A stretch of DNA of 64,000 bases from Candidatus Krumholzibacteriia bacterium (GTDB lineage: Bacteria; Krumholzibacteriota; Krumholzibacteriia; LZORAL124-64-63), in contig JANTFX010000002.1 of the NCBI GenBank assembly GCA_024763215.1, positions 42,076 through 106,075 on the forward strand. Direction: 5' to 3'. A model generated the notes under the pieces. It ran no database searches and was not told the origin of the DNA. It saw only the letters and a list, made by a program, of their open reading frames with translations. Shown one piece after another: positions 9,748-17,846 of the stretch (its first letter is position 1; every line of letters begins with the position of its first letter). A program made the translations under genes and the position numbers.

Positions 9748-10896
9748 TCAGACCCCCTCTCTCAGAGCCAGGCCCACGCTGACGGTCAGCAGCGGACTGA
9801 GTTCCTCGGCCTGGCCTTCGGCGAACAGGTCCGGTTCATAGTCCAGGGCCCGCAGAGGATCCGAAACCTCGCAGGGCACGTTGTACCGCTCGGCCAGGTA
9901 TGCCAGAAGGCCGGGCAGGTGGGCTCCGCCCCCGCTCAGGACGATATGGTCGAACCCGCTCTCCTCGCCCGAGGTTTTCAGGTACGAGAGGCTCGGCTCC
10001 AGGCCGTCGTAGATCTCCGACCCCACCGAACGCACGATCTCGGTCACCAGCTGGGCGTCGACACCTTCGAGCTCGCCGCGGGCCACCCTGACCGCCGTTT
10101 CATAGGTCAGACCCAGCTGCTTCTGGAATTCCTCGATGAAATGGCTGGTGCCCAGCGGCAGATCGCGGGTGAAATACGGGATGCCGTCCTTGACCAGGTG
10201 GACGTTGGTCACGCCCCCGCCGACATCCAGCAGGGCCACCGATTCTCCGGCCTCGTCCGCGGCATCCTCGCCCTCGAGTTCATCGGATTCCAGGTCCGGG
10301 TCCCCGTCCTGCGCTTCCATCTCCCCGTCCCCATCCTCGCTGTCCTTGACCGAGGAGAGGTATTCCCAGGCGTTCTGGTTGGCGAACGAGGCCACGTCGA
10401 TCACCAGGGGATTGAACCCGGCGTCGCGGATCAGCTCGGCATAACCGAGGATCATGTCCTTCTTCGCCGCCACCAGCAGCAGCTCCATCTGGTCGGCGCC
10501 GATGTCATCCTGCAGGATCTGGAAATCCAGGGTGATGTCGTCGATATCGAAGGGAACGTGCTGCTCGGCCTCCCAGTAGATGGCCTCCCGCGCGTCCTCC
10601 TCGCTCATCTTGTCCATGACGATCTTCTTGACGATGACCGCCCGGCCGGCAACGGCGCTGGCCACCGGATCGTTGGGCAACTCGGCGCGATCGGCGGCTT
10701 CCCTGATGGCCTCGATGACAAGCTCCCGGTCCATGATCTCGCCGTCCACGATGGCCTCGGGCGGAAGATCCGCCATGCCGAAGTGGGTCAACGCCGGACG
10801 CGGACCGGACAGGTCCAGGCGCAGGCACTTGACGACGTTGGAACCGATGTCCATGCCGATGAGTGATTTTCGTTTCTTGTTGAGAAAACCGAACAT
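9748..10896 (-). CDS. pilM: Type IV pilus assembly ATPase-like protein PilM
   Basis: SLIGMDIGSNVVKCLRL; YWEAEQHVPFDIDDITLDFQIL; LSGGGAHLPGL; start MFGFLNKKRK at 10896. Confidence 0.93.
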   Translation of the reverse strand: MFGFLNKKRKSLIGMDIGSNVVKCLRLDLSGPRPALTHFGMADLPPEAIVDGEIMDRELVIEAIREAADRAELPNDPVASAVAGRAVIVKKIVMDKMSEEDAREAIYWEAEQHVPFDIDDITLDFQILQDDIGADQMELLLVAAKKDMILGYAELIRDAGFNPLVIDVASFANQNAWEYLSSVKDSEDGDGEMEAQDGDPDLESDELEGEDAADEAGESVALLDVGGGVTNVHLVKDGIPYFTRDLPLGTSHFIEEFQKQLGLTYETAVRVARGELEGVDAQLVTEIVRSVGSEIYDGLEPSLSYLKTSGEESGFDHIVLSGGGAHLPGLLAYLAERYNVPCEVSDPLRALDYEPDLFAEGQAEELSPLLTVSVGLALREGV

Positions 10897-10968
10897 GTCA
10901 AGCCTGCCTTGCTGTTCGTGCGTTATGCCGGAAAAGCCCGGCACTTCATGGTTACCCCCCCGGTAACC

Positions 10969-10983
10969 GCAACATGCATGCCA
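10969..10983 (-). promoter_or_regulatory. Sigma-54 (-24/-12) promoter upstream of pilM
   Basis: Reverse strand TGGCATGCATGTTGC: GG-N10-GC, matches TGGCAYRNNNNTTGC; about 73 nt upstream of the pilM start. Confidence 0.75.
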
Positions 10984-11120
10984 CAATGATCTTCGGCGTG
11001 GGAAAAAGGGACTTGAGCCTTATTCTCCTGAAAATCCCCCTCCTGCGCCCTTTCAGCCCGGGACCGAGATTTTCCGCCCCGCCGCTGCGAACCGCCATGC
11101 TGAGACGGCCGCGATCCAGG

Positions 11121-11942
11121 TCAAAAAATGTTCAGATACCAGGCAAGAATTTCCCTGCCCCAGAAGTAGATGAGGCCCCCGCCAAGGGCCAGGAAGGTAC
11201 CGAAAGGAAGCTTGGCGGGACCATCATCCGTCCTGCCACCCCACACGGCCGCATAGAGAGTCCCCCCGAGGGCGCCGGCAAAAAGCACGGCGGGCACGCC
11301 CCAGGGCCCCACGAAGGTCCCGAGCATGCCCATCATCATGACGTCCCCGCCGCCCATGCCCATCCGGCCCCGGATCAGCCGGTAGCCATAGGAAACAGCC
11401 AGGATGATCCCGGCACCGCACAGCATGCCCAGCAGCGAGGACCGCCATCCCGGAACCCCGGTGAACGAGGCCGCCAGGCCGACCGCCGCGCCGGCGATGG
11501 TCAACGTGTGCGGGATGATCATGTGCTGCCAGTCGATGACCGCGATGACCAGCAGGATCTGCAGCAGCAGCCCGCCGGCCAGTCCCTGCGCGGTCAGGCC
11601 GAAGCGCAGGAACCCCAGCACCAGACAGACGGCCCCGGCCATCTCCAGCACCGGGTAGCGACGTGGAATGGGCTGCCCGCAGCTGCGGCAGCGTCCCCGC
11701 AGCAGGAGCCAGCTCAGGACCGGGATGTTGTCATGCCAGGCCACACGCGCCCCGCACGCCGGGCAGAAGGAACGGGGGCCGACCACGCTCAGATTGCGCG
11801 GCAACCTGTAGACCAGCACGTTGGCGAAGCTCCCCAGGCAAGCGCCGAGGAACACGATGCACGTCCAGAGGTAGGCGCCCAGCCAGCCGCCCAGGGGCAT
11901 GGCCGCGACCGACGACTGCGCGCAGAAAAGGTTCGTGGTCAT
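11121..11942 (-). CDS. pilD: Prepilin peptidase (A24 family)
   Basis: GACLGSFANVLVYRLPR, FCPACGARVAWHDNIPVLSWLLLRGRCRSCGQPIPRRYPVLE; FTGVPGWRSS... GRMGMGGGDVMMMGMLG. Confidence 0.93.
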   Translation of the reverse strand: MTTNLFCAQSSVAAMPLGGWLGAYLWTCIVFLGACLGSFANVLVYRLPRNLSVVGPRSFCPACGARVAWHDNIPVLSWLLLRGRCRSCGQPIPRRYPVLEMAGAVCLVLGFLRFGLTAQGLAGGLLLQILLVIAVIDWQHMIIPHTLTIAGAAVGLAASFTGVPGWRSSLLGMLCGAGIILAVSYGYRLIRGRMGMGGGDVMMMGMLGTFVGPWGVPAVLFAGALGGTLYAAVWGGRTDDGPAKLPFGTFLALGGGLIYFWGREILAWYLNIF

Positions 11943-12649
11943 GGACTCTCCAGCACCGGCCCGTACACGTCGTTCTGCGCCCCGAGCTTGGCGCTGATCT
12001 CCCCGATCATCTTGCGGGCCAGCTTGATCATCTGGGGATTTTCGGTGGAGTTGAGCAGGGTCTTCCACAGTTCCAGCGACACGCGGTCGTCCCCCATCCT
12101 GTAGTGCGCGAAGGCGGCGAACCGGCGTTCACGGTCCGTGGCATCCTTGCACCTGGAGGCGGCTTCGAACCAGAACGCCGCCCGCTCGTAATCCTTGTAG
12201 AACACGTAGTAGGTGAACCCGACCTGGAAGGGCAGCTTGGCGGTGTCGGGATTGTTCAGGATCCCCCGCTTGAGCAGGTCCAGGGATTTGGGAAAGCTCC
12301 CCAGGTCCGACCACGCCACCAGGGAAGCGAAGTGGTACGCCTCCACGAAACGGGGATCCAGCCGCGTGATGCCGTCGATCAACAGATCGAAATAGCGCAG
12401 GTCGTTGTGGCCCTTGGCGAACGCGCCGTAGTACTGGATGAAGCGGAACCAGAGGTAGTCGGCCACGGTCTCCCTGAACCCCACGGCGGCTTCGGTGAGG
12501 AAACGGCCCGAGGGGAAGTACAGGTGGTCCTGGCGGTCCTGCCCGTGCAACATGGCGTCGTAACTCAGAAGCGAGCCGACGACCAGCAACAGGCAGAAGA
12601 ACACCCCCACGCTGCGGCCCATGGCCCCGATGTCCAGGCGCCCGTTCAT
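11939..12649 (-). CDS. Membrane-anchored TPR-like protein of unknown function in pil locus
   Basis: N-terminal TM then FRETVADYLWFRFIQYYGAFAKG...LDPRFVEAYHFASLVAWSDLG, TPR-like helices; 4-nt overlaps with neighbours. Confidence 0.7.
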   Translation of the reverse strand: MNGRLDIGAMGRSVGVFFCLLLVVGSLLSYDAMLHGQDRQDHLYFPSGRFLTEAAVGFRETVADYLWFRFIQYYGAFAKGHNDLRYFDLLIDGITRLDPRFVEAYHFASLVAWSDLGSFPKSLDLLKRGILNNPDTAKLPFQVGFTYYVFYKDYERAAFWFEAASRCKDATDRERRFAAFAHYRMGDDRVSLELWKTLLNSTENPQMIKLARKMIGEISAKLGAQNDVYGPVLESP

Positions 12650-13413
12650 CGCAGGCCCTTGCCCCTGAACACGGCCCCGGCCAGCAGGACCAGCAGCCCG
12701 GCGTACCCCAGGCAGTAGACGGTCGCGAGCAGGTACTGGCCCGGCGGTATCAGGTCCCCGTGGACCACCGCGCCGCGGATGTTGAAGACCTCGAGGTTGG
12801 GAACCAGGAAGTAGACCGCATCGAATATCCGCTGCTGCAGGGGGCTGCCCTGGAGGTGCCCGAAATCCCGGATGGACTGGCTCAGGTGCCCCACGAGGAA
12901 GACGCCCAGGGTGGCCACCGCGGACAGGGGCGCCGAGGCGCAGGTGCTGAAGAGCACGACCACCGCATTGATGATCACCAGCTCCAGCAGGGTCATGTAG
13001 ATCGCGCCCAGGTAGTGGACGGAGAAGGCTCCCGGGGCCACCGTGAGCACGAGGAAGAACAGCAAGCCCATCAGCGCCAGCATGGCGGCCAGGGTGAGGT
13101 TCAGGCCCAGGAACTTCCCGAGCAGATACTGCCGCCGGCCCACGGGCTTGGCCAGGATGGTCACGATGGTTCCCTTGTCGACTTCCTTGCGGATCATGTT
13201 GCTCCCCACGAGCACCACGACCAGCAAACCGAAGGCCGACATGGCGGCCAGGCCCACGTCGGTCATGATCTTGCTCTGGGCGCCGATGGTCAAAGGTGAA
13301 AGCACCGCCGTGCTGGCCAGCATGACGAACCCGAACATGCCCACCAGGTAAAACAGCCGGTCCCGCACCGTTTCCCGGAACGTACCGACCGCAAGGGTGC
13401 CGAGCGTGCTCAT
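12646..13413 (-). CDS. ABC transporter permease (PilI-like by position)
   Basis: TFRETVRDRLFYLVGMFGFVML, NMIRKEVDKGTIVTILAKPVGRRQYLLGKFLGL; multiple TMs; adjacent ABC ATPase. Confidence 0.82.
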   Translation of the reverse strand: MSTLGTLAVGTFRETVRDRLFYLVGMFGFVMLASTAVLSPLTIGAQSKIMTDVGLAAMSAFGLLVVVLVGSNMIRKEVDKGTIVTILAKPVGRRQYLLGKFLGLNLTLAAMLALMGLLFFLVLTVAPGAFSVHYLGAIYMTLLELVIINAVVVLFSTCASAPLSAVATLGVFLVGHLSQSIRDFGHLQGSPLQQRIFDAVYFLVPNLEVFNIRGAVVHGDLIPPGQYLLATVYCLGYAGLLVLLAGAVFRGKGLR

Positions 13414-14441
13414 CACGACCCCCTCCCCTGTTCCGCTTGGTCCACGAACAGCTCCTCCAGGGCCGAGCGGTGGGTCCCCACCCCCAGCACCTTCCATTGC
13501 TGCTCGGTGCAGCGCGCCAGCAGCCGGGCCAGATCCGCCACCCCGGCGGTCTGGACGTGCAGTACCTCGCCGTGCCGCCTGACGATGTGATCCTCCAGGA
13601 TTCCCGAACCCGCCCCGCGCGGGGCCACGAGCTGGACTTCGTAGATCGTGGTCCGGTTCAGATCCGCCATGCGGTGCTGCGCCACCAGGTGCCCTTGCCG
13701 CAGAATGGCCACCTCATCGGCCAGCATCTCGATGTCGGGCACGATGTGGGACGAGAGGATCACCGTCTTGCCCCGGTCGCGGAGGCCCTGCAACAGTTCG
13801 CGTACCTGCCGGCGGCCCACCGGGTCAAGTCCCGACATGGGCTCGTCAAGGATCAGCAGATCGGGATCCCCGAGCAGGGCCTGGGCCAGCCCGATGCGCT
13901 GCAACATGCCCTTGGAATACTTGCGCAGCCTGACCGCGGCCGCCGACTCCAGCTTCACCACAGCCAGCACTTCGTCGATCCTTTTCTCCCGCTCCGGCCG
14001 CCGGATATGCAGCAGGTCGGCGTAGAAGCGCAGCAGCTCCCTGCCGCTCAGGTGCTCGAAGAAATAGGGGCGCTCGGGCAGGTACCCGATGGCAGCCCTC
14101 GCCGCAGGATCCGTATGCTCTCGCCCGAAGATCCGCACGCGTCCGGCCCGGGCATGGACCAGATCGAGGATGCAGTTGATGGTGGTCGTCTTGCCCGCGC
14201 CGTTGTGGCCCAGCAGGCCGAAAATGCACCCCGGAGCCACGGTGAAGGACACTCCTGCGATGCCGCGCTGGCGGCGCCGGCGGAATCCGGTCCTGTAGTC
14301 TCGGGTCAGGTCCACGACTTCAAGGGCCGCACAACCATGGCGGGATGCGGCATGGATAGCGGGGGCCGGTCCGGCCATGCAGGCGGTTCCGGCCCCGGGC
14401 TCCGCAACTGTCTGATTCGTAGCCATCTGCTGCCTACTCAC
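13413..14441 (-). CDS. ABC transporter ATP-binding protein (PilH-like by position)
   Basis: LLGHNGAGKTTTINCIL Walker A, YSKGMLQRIGLAQALLGDPDLLILDEPMSGLDP signature/Walker B. Confidence 0.93.
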   Translation of the reverse strand: MSRQQMATNQTVAEPGAGTACMAGPAPAIHAASRHGCAALEVVDLTRDYRTGFRRRRQRGIAGVSFTVAPGCIFGLLGHNGAGKTTTINCILDLVHARAGRVRIFGREHTDPAARAAIGYLPERPYFFEHLSGRELLRFYADLLHIRRPEREKRIDEVLAVVKLESAAAVRLRKYSKGMLQRIGLAQALLGDPDLLILDEPMSGLDPVGRRQVRELLQGLRDRGKTVILSSHIVPDIEMLADEVAILRQGHLVAQHRMADLNRTTIYEVQLVAPRGAGSGILEDHIVRRHGEVLHVQTAGVADLARLLARCTEQQWKVLGVGTHRSALEELFVDQAEQGRGS

Positions 14442-14554
14442 TGATCACCTCGGTAGCGTTTCCGGGACGCTGGCCCGGATAACCTCAAACTGCGGCTTCC
14501 AGTGGGGGTGCTTGCAACACCGGTGCCAGCGGCACAGGCAGTGGATCCGGAGGA

Positions 14555-14962
14555 TCAGATGTTCGACAGGGTGATGATGACGGCCGACCGTCCATAGCCG
14601 GTGATGCGGTATCCGGCCATGTTGCCGCCGACCATGACTCCCTCCAGCCCCACCTGGCCCGGCCCGGCCGCAGGTGCGCCGAACTGGGGTTCTGAGGCCG
14701 CATCGGTGAAAGCGTTGGTCATCAACCCGCCTCCCGGCAGCATGGGGGTCAGGTCCCCTGCGGCAACCGAGTAGGTCCCGCTGTGCATGGCGGCGTAGTC
14801 CTCGGTGACCAGCTGCAGGGTATGGGCGCTCGAGAGGGTGCCCGCCTCGCGGGCGTGATTCTTCATGGATATGAAATTGGGCAAGGCGATGGTCACGAGC
14901 AGGCCCAGGATGATGATGACGATCATCAGCTCGATAATGGTGAATCCTTTGGCATTGTTCAT
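14555..14962 (-). CDS. Type IV pilin-like protein (second pilin)
   Basis: MNNAKG/FTIIELMIVIIILGLLVTIALPNFISM class-III leader and pilin TM; body similar to the adjacent PilA. Confidence 0.92.
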   Translation of the reverse strand: MNNAKGFTIIELMIVIIILGLLVTIALPNFISMKNHAREAGTLSSAHTLQLVTEDYAAMHSGTYSVAAGDLTPMLPGGGLMTNAFTDAASEPQFGAPAAGPGQVGLEGVMVGGNMAGYRITGYGRSAVIITLSNI

Positions 14963-15474
14963 GGTGTGCCTCCGGTCATCGTTTCCATGGACTCGATTGC
15001 TTTCCCGGTGCCGGCCCGGTCGGGTCCGCCCTCCAGCCGCACCAGTTCCCGGCAACCGCCATCGTTGCCGTAGATCCAACCCTGGATACGGTAGGAGCGG
15101 CCTTCGTTCCCCGGGGTGTAGGTCACATCACCGGGTCTGCGGGCGAAGGCCAGGGGCTTGCCGTCCAGGGGGTTGGCGGGCACCCGCTTTTCAGGCAGGT
15201 ACCGCGACAGTTGCGCCACCGAAGACGGGAACCGGCCAAGGTGCTGCCGCGCGAAACTCTCGGCGGCCAGCTGCACGGTGGCTGCATTGCCCTTGATGGC
15301 CGCAACCCGAGCGCCGGCACCGATCCGGTTGGCCAGAGGAACCACCGCCAGCAGCAACAGTCCGACCACCAGCACCAGAGCCCCCACCGCCAGGACGACA
15401 TCGTCACGTTCCGGAATGGGCGGAGCGTGGAACGGTCGGCGAATGGTCTGGAGGTGCTGCCGGATAGCCTGCAT
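14959..15474 (-). CDS. Pilin-like membrane protein lacking a recognisable prepilin leader
   Basis: 172 aa; TM near residue 30-50 then AAIKGNAATVQLAAESFARQHLGRFPSSVAQL..., similar to the pilin AAHTVQLAAEDYA...AAGDLTPLLP. Confidence 0.65.
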   Translation of the reverse strand: MQAIRQHLQTIRRPFHAPPIPERDDVVLAVGALVLVVGLLLLAVVPLANRIGAGARVAAIKGNAATVQLAAESFARQHLGRFPSSVAQLSRYLPEKRVPANPLDGKPLAFARRPGDVTYTPGNEGRSYRIQGWIYGNDGGCRELVRLEGGPDRAGTGKAIESMETMTGGTP

Positions 15475-15487
15475 GTTCCCATCCCTT

Positions 15488-15525
15488 GAAAAACGGGCGG
15501 AGCAGGTCAAGCCAGCTCCGCCCGT
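15488..15525 (-). terminator. Intrinsic terminator downstream of pilA
   Basis: Reverse strand ACGGGCGGAGC-TGGCTTGACCT-GCTCCGCCCGT followed by TTTTTC. Confidence 0.9.
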
Positions 15526-15544
15526 ATTCCGTTACGGCCGTGGA

Positions 15545-15985
15545 TTACTGGCCGCTGGTCAGCGTCAGGATGATACCGTCACCGGCCGGACCGCCCGTGG
15601 GATCCTTGCCGAAACCGGTGATGGAGTAACCATCGTTCACACCGTCACCATCGGGGTCGACGGCCAGGATACCGACCTGCCCGGCGGCAGCGGCGACAGC
15701 GGCGAAGTGGGGCTCGGTGGCGGCGCCACTGAAGGCGTTCTCCAGCAGAGCGGCACCCGGCAGCAGCGGAGTCAGGTCACCGGCGGCGTCCGAGTAGATG
15801 CCGTCGTTGCGAACCGCATAATCCTCGGCGGCCAGCTGGACCGTGTGCGCGGCGCCCTTGACCTTGGCTTCCTTGGCCCGGTCCTGCATGCTGATGAAGT
15901 TCGGAATGGCGATGGCAGCCAGGATGCCGATGATAACGACCACGATCATCAGCTCAATCAGAGTAAAGCCCTTACGATTCAACAC
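15545..15985 (-). CDS. pilA: Major type IV pilin PilA
   Basis: (V)LNRKG/FTLIELMIVVVIIGILAAIAIPNFISM; GTG start at 15985 with AAGGAGGACAGGTA-GTG; upstream sigma-54 promoter excludes the ATG at 16090. Confidence 0.93.
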   Translation of the reverse strand: MLNRKGFTLIELMIVVVIIGILAAIAIPNFISMQDRAKEAKVKGAAHTVQLAAEDYAVRNDGIYSDAAGDLTPLLPGAALLENAFSGAATEPHFAAVAAAAGQVGILAVDPDGDGVNDGYSITGFGKDPTGGPAGDGIILTLTSGQ

Positions 15986-16078
15986 TACCTGTCCTCCTTG
16001 CAATGGTCCGCGGACCTTGAATTGGGAACGGGCCGGTATGCCCCCCCCTGTCAACCTGCCTGTGGCTGGAGCTTTTAA

Positions 16079-16094
16079 TGCAATGCTCATGCCA
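16079..16094 (-). promoter_or_regulatory. Sigma-54 (-24/-12) promoter of pilA
   Basis: Reverse strand TGGCATGAGCATTGCA, exact match to TGGCAYRNNNNTTGCW, about 95 nt upstream of the pilA start. Confidence 0.88.
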
Positions 16095-16141
16095 CCTGCA
16101 GCCTTTCCCTCCGCTTTCTCGAAATCCCTTGTGAGTCAACG

Positions 16142-16156
16142 GATTGGGATCCAATC
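16142..16156. promoter_or_regulatory. Dyad GATTGG-GAT-CCAATC, candidate activator (PilR) site
   Basis: Perfect 6-bp inverted repeat 48 bp upstream of the -24 element of pilA. Confidence 0.35.
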
Positions 16157-16241
16157 TGGTCGGTGCTTCCCCCTGAGCCTGCCCGCTTCCGCGTGCTGTT
16201 TGCATGGAGCTTCATGCCCCCGGCAGGCAAAACAGGAGCCG

Positions 16242-17762
16242 CTATCCGACCGGCACGACGTGGGATTCCTCCCGCGCGTGATCTTCCTGCCCGGAATCAC
16301 TTCCGGACATGTCCAGAACGGCTTCGACCACGTCGGCCGCTTCATTCCCGGCCGTTTCGTAGGCGTCGTCGTCGTTGAATTGCTGGTCTTCCTCACCGTT
16401 CAGACCGTACTTCTTGAGCTTGCGATAGAGGGTCGAGGCGTTGATCCCCAGAATTTCCGAAGTCCGCTTCCGGGCTCCGCCCGTACGCTCGAGGACGGCC
16501 AGGATGTGGGATTTCTCCAGCTCCTCCAGGGTGACCATGCCGCCGACCGCCAGGGTGGGCGTCCCTGCGGCCGCCTGCTGCAGGGACCTGATCTGCTGGG
16601 GCAGATCATTCACGGTGACCTTCTGCCCTTCACGGATGATCACGGCCCGTTCGATGACGTTCTCCAGTTCCCGCACGTTTCCCGGCCAGTCATAGGCGCA
16701 CAGGATACGCATGGCCCCATCGTCGATGAAATTGCCCATGCCCCCGGAATACTCCGGTCCCAGGCAGCGCTTCAGGAAGTGATCCACCAGCAGGGGGATG
16801 TCGTCGGTGCGCTCTCTGAGGGAGGGAAGCTGCAGGGGGATGACGTTGAGGCGGTAGTACAGGTCGGTGCGGAAATTCCCCTTGGCGACCTCGTCCTCGA
16901 GGTCGCGGTTCGTCGCGGCGATGACCCTCACGTCCACCTTGACCGGACTGCTGCTGCCGACCGGATATATCTCGCGTTCCTGGAGCATGCGCAGCAGCTT
17001 GACCTGGATGGACAACGGGGTTTCACCGATCTCATCCAGAAAAATCGTCCCACCCTCGGCCTGCCTGCAGAACCCGTCATGGTCCCGGTCGGCCCCGGTG
17101 AAGGAACCCCGCACGTGTCCGAAGAGCTGGCTTTCGAGCAGGGTCTCGGGAATGGCGCCGCAGTTGATGGCCACGAAGGGACCGCTGCTGCGGTCGCTGC
17201 GCTGGTGGATGGACTGGGCGATCAGCTCCTTGCCCGTGCCGCTCTCGCCGTTTATCAGGACGGTGGCCCGGGTCGAGGCGATCTTCTCGACCATCTTGTA
17301 GACCGAACGCATGCGCGGACTCTTGCCGATGATCTGCTTGCGGCTCTGGGTGCGCGTCAGCTGCCGCCGCAGTTCCTGGTTCTCGTTGCGAGCCCGGTGG
17401 AGTTCAAGCGCGTTGCGGACCACCATCTTGATGTCGTCGTTCTTGCAGTGCTTCTGCAGGTACGAGAAGGCGCCCAGGTTGACGGCGTCGATGGCCGACT
17501 GCTCGCTGGCATAGGCGGTCATGATGATGACCGGGCAGGTCGCCTCCAGCTTCTTGAGTTCCTTCAGCAGCTGGATACCGTCCATCTTCGGCATCTGGAT
17601 ATCGGTCATGACCAGGTCGCAGGGAGTCTCCTTGAAAGTCTCCAGTCCGGCGGCGGCGGAATTCGCCGTCAGTACCTCATACCCCTCTTTTTGCAGGAGG
17701 ATGGAAAGGTACTGGCACATGGACTCCTCATCGTCGACGACCAAAATCCTGTCCTGGGCCAT
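16242..17762 (-). CDS. pilR: Sigma-54-dependent response regulator PilR/NtrC type
   Basis: Receiver LVVDDEESMCQYL...LVMTDIQMPKMDG; AAA+ INGESGTGKELIAQSIHQRS, GSFTGAD; Fis-type HTH ILGINASTLYRKLKKYGL. Confidence 0.94.
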   Translation of the reverse strand: MAQDRILVVDDEESMCQYLSILLQKEGYEVLTANSAAAGLETFKETPCDLVMTDIQMPKMDGIQLLKELKKLEATCPVIIMTAYASEQSAIDAVNLGAFSYLQKHCKNDDIKMVVRNALELHRARNENQELRRQLTRTQSRKQIIGKSPRMRSVYKMVEKIASTRATVLINGESGTGKELIAQSIHQRSDRSSGPFVAINCGAIPETLLESQLFGHVRGSFTGADRDHDGFCRQAEGGTIFLDEIGETPLSIQVKLLRMLQEREIYPVGSSSPVKVDVRVIAATNRDLEDEVAKGNFRTDLYYRLNVIPLQLPSLRERTDDIPLLVDHFLKRCLGPEYSGGMGNFIDDGAMRILCAYDWPGNVRELENVIERAVIIREGQKVTVNDLPQQIRSLQQAAAGTPTLAVGGMVTLEELEKSHILAVLERTGGARKRTSEILGINASTLYRKLKKYGLNGEEDQQFNDDDAYETAGNEAADVVEAVLDMSGSDSGQEDHAREESHVVPVG

Positions 17763-17846
17763 GAAGTGCTCCTCGCGTCGTGAAGATCCAGCTGCTGTCA
17801 GGGGAGGTATCGACCACCGGCAGGTTTTCTTTACGCGGAAATGCTC

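Noticed and set aside
15843-17783. 646-aa plus-strand ORF
   Set aside because: Antisense to pilR and pilA
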